Positions 5,320 through 6,426 of a DNA stretch of 6,426 nt are shown here, one piece after another; positions within the stretch are counted from its first letter, which is position 1, and each line of letters starts with the position of its first letter. Below the pieces are notes generated by a model. That model was given only the letters and a program-made list of their open reading frames with translations. It was not told the DNA's origin and made no database searches. Source of the DNA: an uncultured Roseateles sp. (lineage in GTDB: Bacteria > Pseudomonadota > Gammaproteobacteria > Burkholderiales > Burkholderiaceae); assembly GCA_946886855.1 (NCBI GenBank), contig CAMPJJ010000185.1, positions 1 through 6,426 of the forward strand. Direction: 5' to 3'. A program made the translations under genes and the position numbers.

Positions 5320-6139
5320 GCCCGATCGCCCCTTGCAGGCTGACCTGCTGCCGCCATGCGTGATCCACGCGGCCGTCCTGGGTGCCGCCGTGTTGCGCGA
5401 AGTAGCGCGACGGGCAGTCGCCGTAGCAGCGCACCCACACCTTCGCCAAGTGGGCGGAGTCCGTGAACCCGGACGCCTGAGCGATGGCGGTCAGCGCGCG
5501 TCCGCTGCCGAAGAACATCGCCGCGCGCTGGATCTTCACGGCCAGCGCGTACTGCCGGGCCGAGATGCCCAGCGATCGCAGGAAGCCGCGCGACGCCTGC
5601 GCGGCGGACATGCCGAGCGGCGCGCCGAGCGCCGCCAGATCCTGCGCGGGATCCAGCCGCAGGACCGCCATCATCTGCGCCACGCGCGGATCCAGCGGCC
5701 GATGCGGCGCGACGCTGTCGGCCACGCTGCCCACCAGCATCTGCACCGAGGCCCGCAGCCGACGGCCGCTCAGCGCGTCGCGCGCGAAGGCGCCGGCGCA
5801 GTCCAGCAGGCCGGCGAAGTGCTGCGCGTCCAGCACGCGCACCGGCGCGCGGTCCGGCCAGCGGCTGAATGTGTTGTAGCGCGGGTGGGTCGGCTCGAGG
5901 TCGATCAGCACCACCGGTGCTCCGCCGGAGTCAAGGGCGCGCGCCGCGAACGGACGCACCGCCACCAGCCGGCCCTGCCACTGCTGGCCGCCGACGCTGA
6001 CGCTCAGCGGCTGCGTCGTCAGCGCGCAGGCCAGCGTGACCGAGTGCCGCCGCACCTGCGAGCGCACGGCGCCGCTCGCATAGATGAAGCTGTCGCCCAA
6101 CAGGCCCAGGCGCGGCCCGACGAAGTTGCCAGACGTCAT
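5315..6139 (-). CDS. AraC-family transcriptional regulator
   Basis: From the ATG at 6139 this is 274 residues. Residues 1-140 form an N-terminal effector/dimerisation-like domain (MTSGNFVGPRLGLLGDSFIY, then beta-rich sequence ending near RYNTFSRWP). Residues about 151-248 form the AraC DNA-binding domain with two helix-turn-helix units: DLAALGAPLGMSAAQASRGF, and ALTAIAQASGFTDSAHLAKV ending in the family signature CPSRYF. A 26-residue tail follows. A TTG at 6175 would add 12 residues (MTRRRDWTQHVP) and overlap the upstream stop as TTGA. I prefer the ATG because the extension is not domain-like and neither start has a good ribosome site. It is convergent with the hydrolase gene, so regulation of that gene is possible but unproven; the effector is unknown. 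Confidence 0.88.
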   Translation of the reverse strand: MTSGNFVGPRLGLLGDSFIYASGAVRSQVRRHSVTLACALTTQPLSVSVGGQQWQGRLVAVRPFAARALDSGGAPVVLIDLEPTHPRYNTFSRWPDRAPVRVLDAQHFAGLLDCAGAFARDALSGRRLRASVQMLVGSVADSVAPHRPLDPRVAQMMAVLRLDPAQDLAALGAPLGMSAAQASRGFLRSLGISARQYALAVKIQRAAMFFGSGRALTAIAQASGFTDSAHLAKVWVRCYGDCPSRYFAQHGGTQDGRVDHAWRQQVSLQGAIGH

Positions 6140-6171
6140 GGGGACATGCTGCGTCCAGTCTCGCCGTCGCG

Positions 6172-6426
6172 TCAAGGCGGGACCGCGCCGCGCTCCTGGT
6201 CATAGCGGACCTGCGCGCGCATGGCCTTCTCCTCCATGCTGCGCGCGGTGGAGGTGTCCTCGCGCATGAGCTCCAGGATGCGGCGCGCGACGGCGTCGTC
6301 CTGCGCGAACATCTGCTGCGCCGCTTCCGCGCCGAAGTGGGCGGCTCGCAGCGCCTGCATCGTCTTCAGCTGTGCCAGTCCCTCCTCGGGCACCTGCAGC
6401 GCCTGACCCGGCGGGAACGCGGCCGC
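6172..6426 (-). CDS. 3' end of an unrecognised gene (runs off right edge)
   Basis: The minus-strand frame is open from the right edge to a TGA at 6174-6172, 84 codons. The sequence (AAAFPPGQALQVPEEGLAQL, then ALRAAHFGAEAAQQMFAQDDAVARRILELM and SMEEKAMRAQVRYDQERG) is helical with a regular charge pattern, typical of a real protein. A GTG at 6393 could start a 73-residue protein, but the frame continues upstream, so a longer gene is as likely. No family is recognised and there is no membrane segment. The AraC gene follows 32 bases after its stop on the same strand, suggesting co-transcription. Confidence 0.55.
   Translation of the reverse strand, partial: AAAFPPGQALQVPEEGLAQLKTMQALRAAHFGAEAAQQMFAQDDAVARRILELMREDTSTARSMEEKAMRAQVRYDQERGAVPP

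Noticed and set aside
5255..6205. Plus-strand open frame opposite the AraC gene
   Set aside because: The minus-strand frame shows a complete AraC domain; this frame is its Arg/Ala/His-rich shadow.
6419..6426. NotI site (GCGGCCGC) exactly at the window end
   Set aside because: An 8-mer of G and C is expected fairly often in DNA of this composition. It could mark a clone boundary, but nothing else supports that.

Overview
This is a GC-rich window with strong G/C third-position preference, so long open frames appear antisense to nearly every gene. Gene content (OmpR-type regulator with sensor kinase, secreted metallo-beta-lactamase-fold hydrolase, AraC regulator, S8-peptidase-like N-terminus) fits a proteobacterium, most likely a betaproteobacterium of the Burkholderiales. 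That placement is inference; there is no rRNA or tRNA here.

Layout. At the left edge a minus-strand gene runs out of the window (1-279); its 93 residues resemble the N-terminus of S8-family serine peptidases. A divergent intergenic region of about 360 bases (280-638) holds two inverted-repeat structures. Next is a plus-strand gene of unknown function (639-1283), whose stop codon sits in the first unit of a nine-unit, 10-bp tandem repeat, followed by a perfect 10-bp GC hairpin. A likely autoregulated promoter (two GGTAAG boxes 11 bp apart plus a -10) then precedes a two-component pair: an OmpR/PhoB-type response regulator (1465-2148) overlapped by 29 bases by its histidine kinase (2120-3655). 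After the kinase comes a region less extreme in GC, with a 100-residue three-helix membrane protein starting at TTG (3781-4083) and about 330 bases without a confident gene (4084-4411).

The right part has a periplasmic metallo-beta-lactamase-fold hydrolase of the AHL-lactonase-like type (4412-5209), convergent with a minus-strand AraC-family regulator (5315-6139). The convergent gap has a hairpin and a five-unit, 7-bp tandem repeat that overlaps the AraC stop codon. Upstream of the AraC gene, on the same strand, is the 3' end of another gene (6172 to the right edge), with its stop 32 bases before the AraC ATG and overlapping a possible TTG start.

How they might work together. The kinase and regulator form one signalling unit that probably controls its own promoter. 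Nothing proves that the pair controls the membrane protein or hydrolase, though both lie directly downstream on the same strand. The hydrolase has the full metal-ligand set of a dinuclear zinc lactonase/hydrolase and a signal peptide, so it probably acts on a small extracytoplasmic substrate. The most unusual structural observation is that two unrelated tandem arrays (10-bp and 7-bp periods) each begin on a gene's TGA stop and repeat TGA in all three frames. No CRISPR array, insertion sequence, RNA gene or obvious new defence system is visible.
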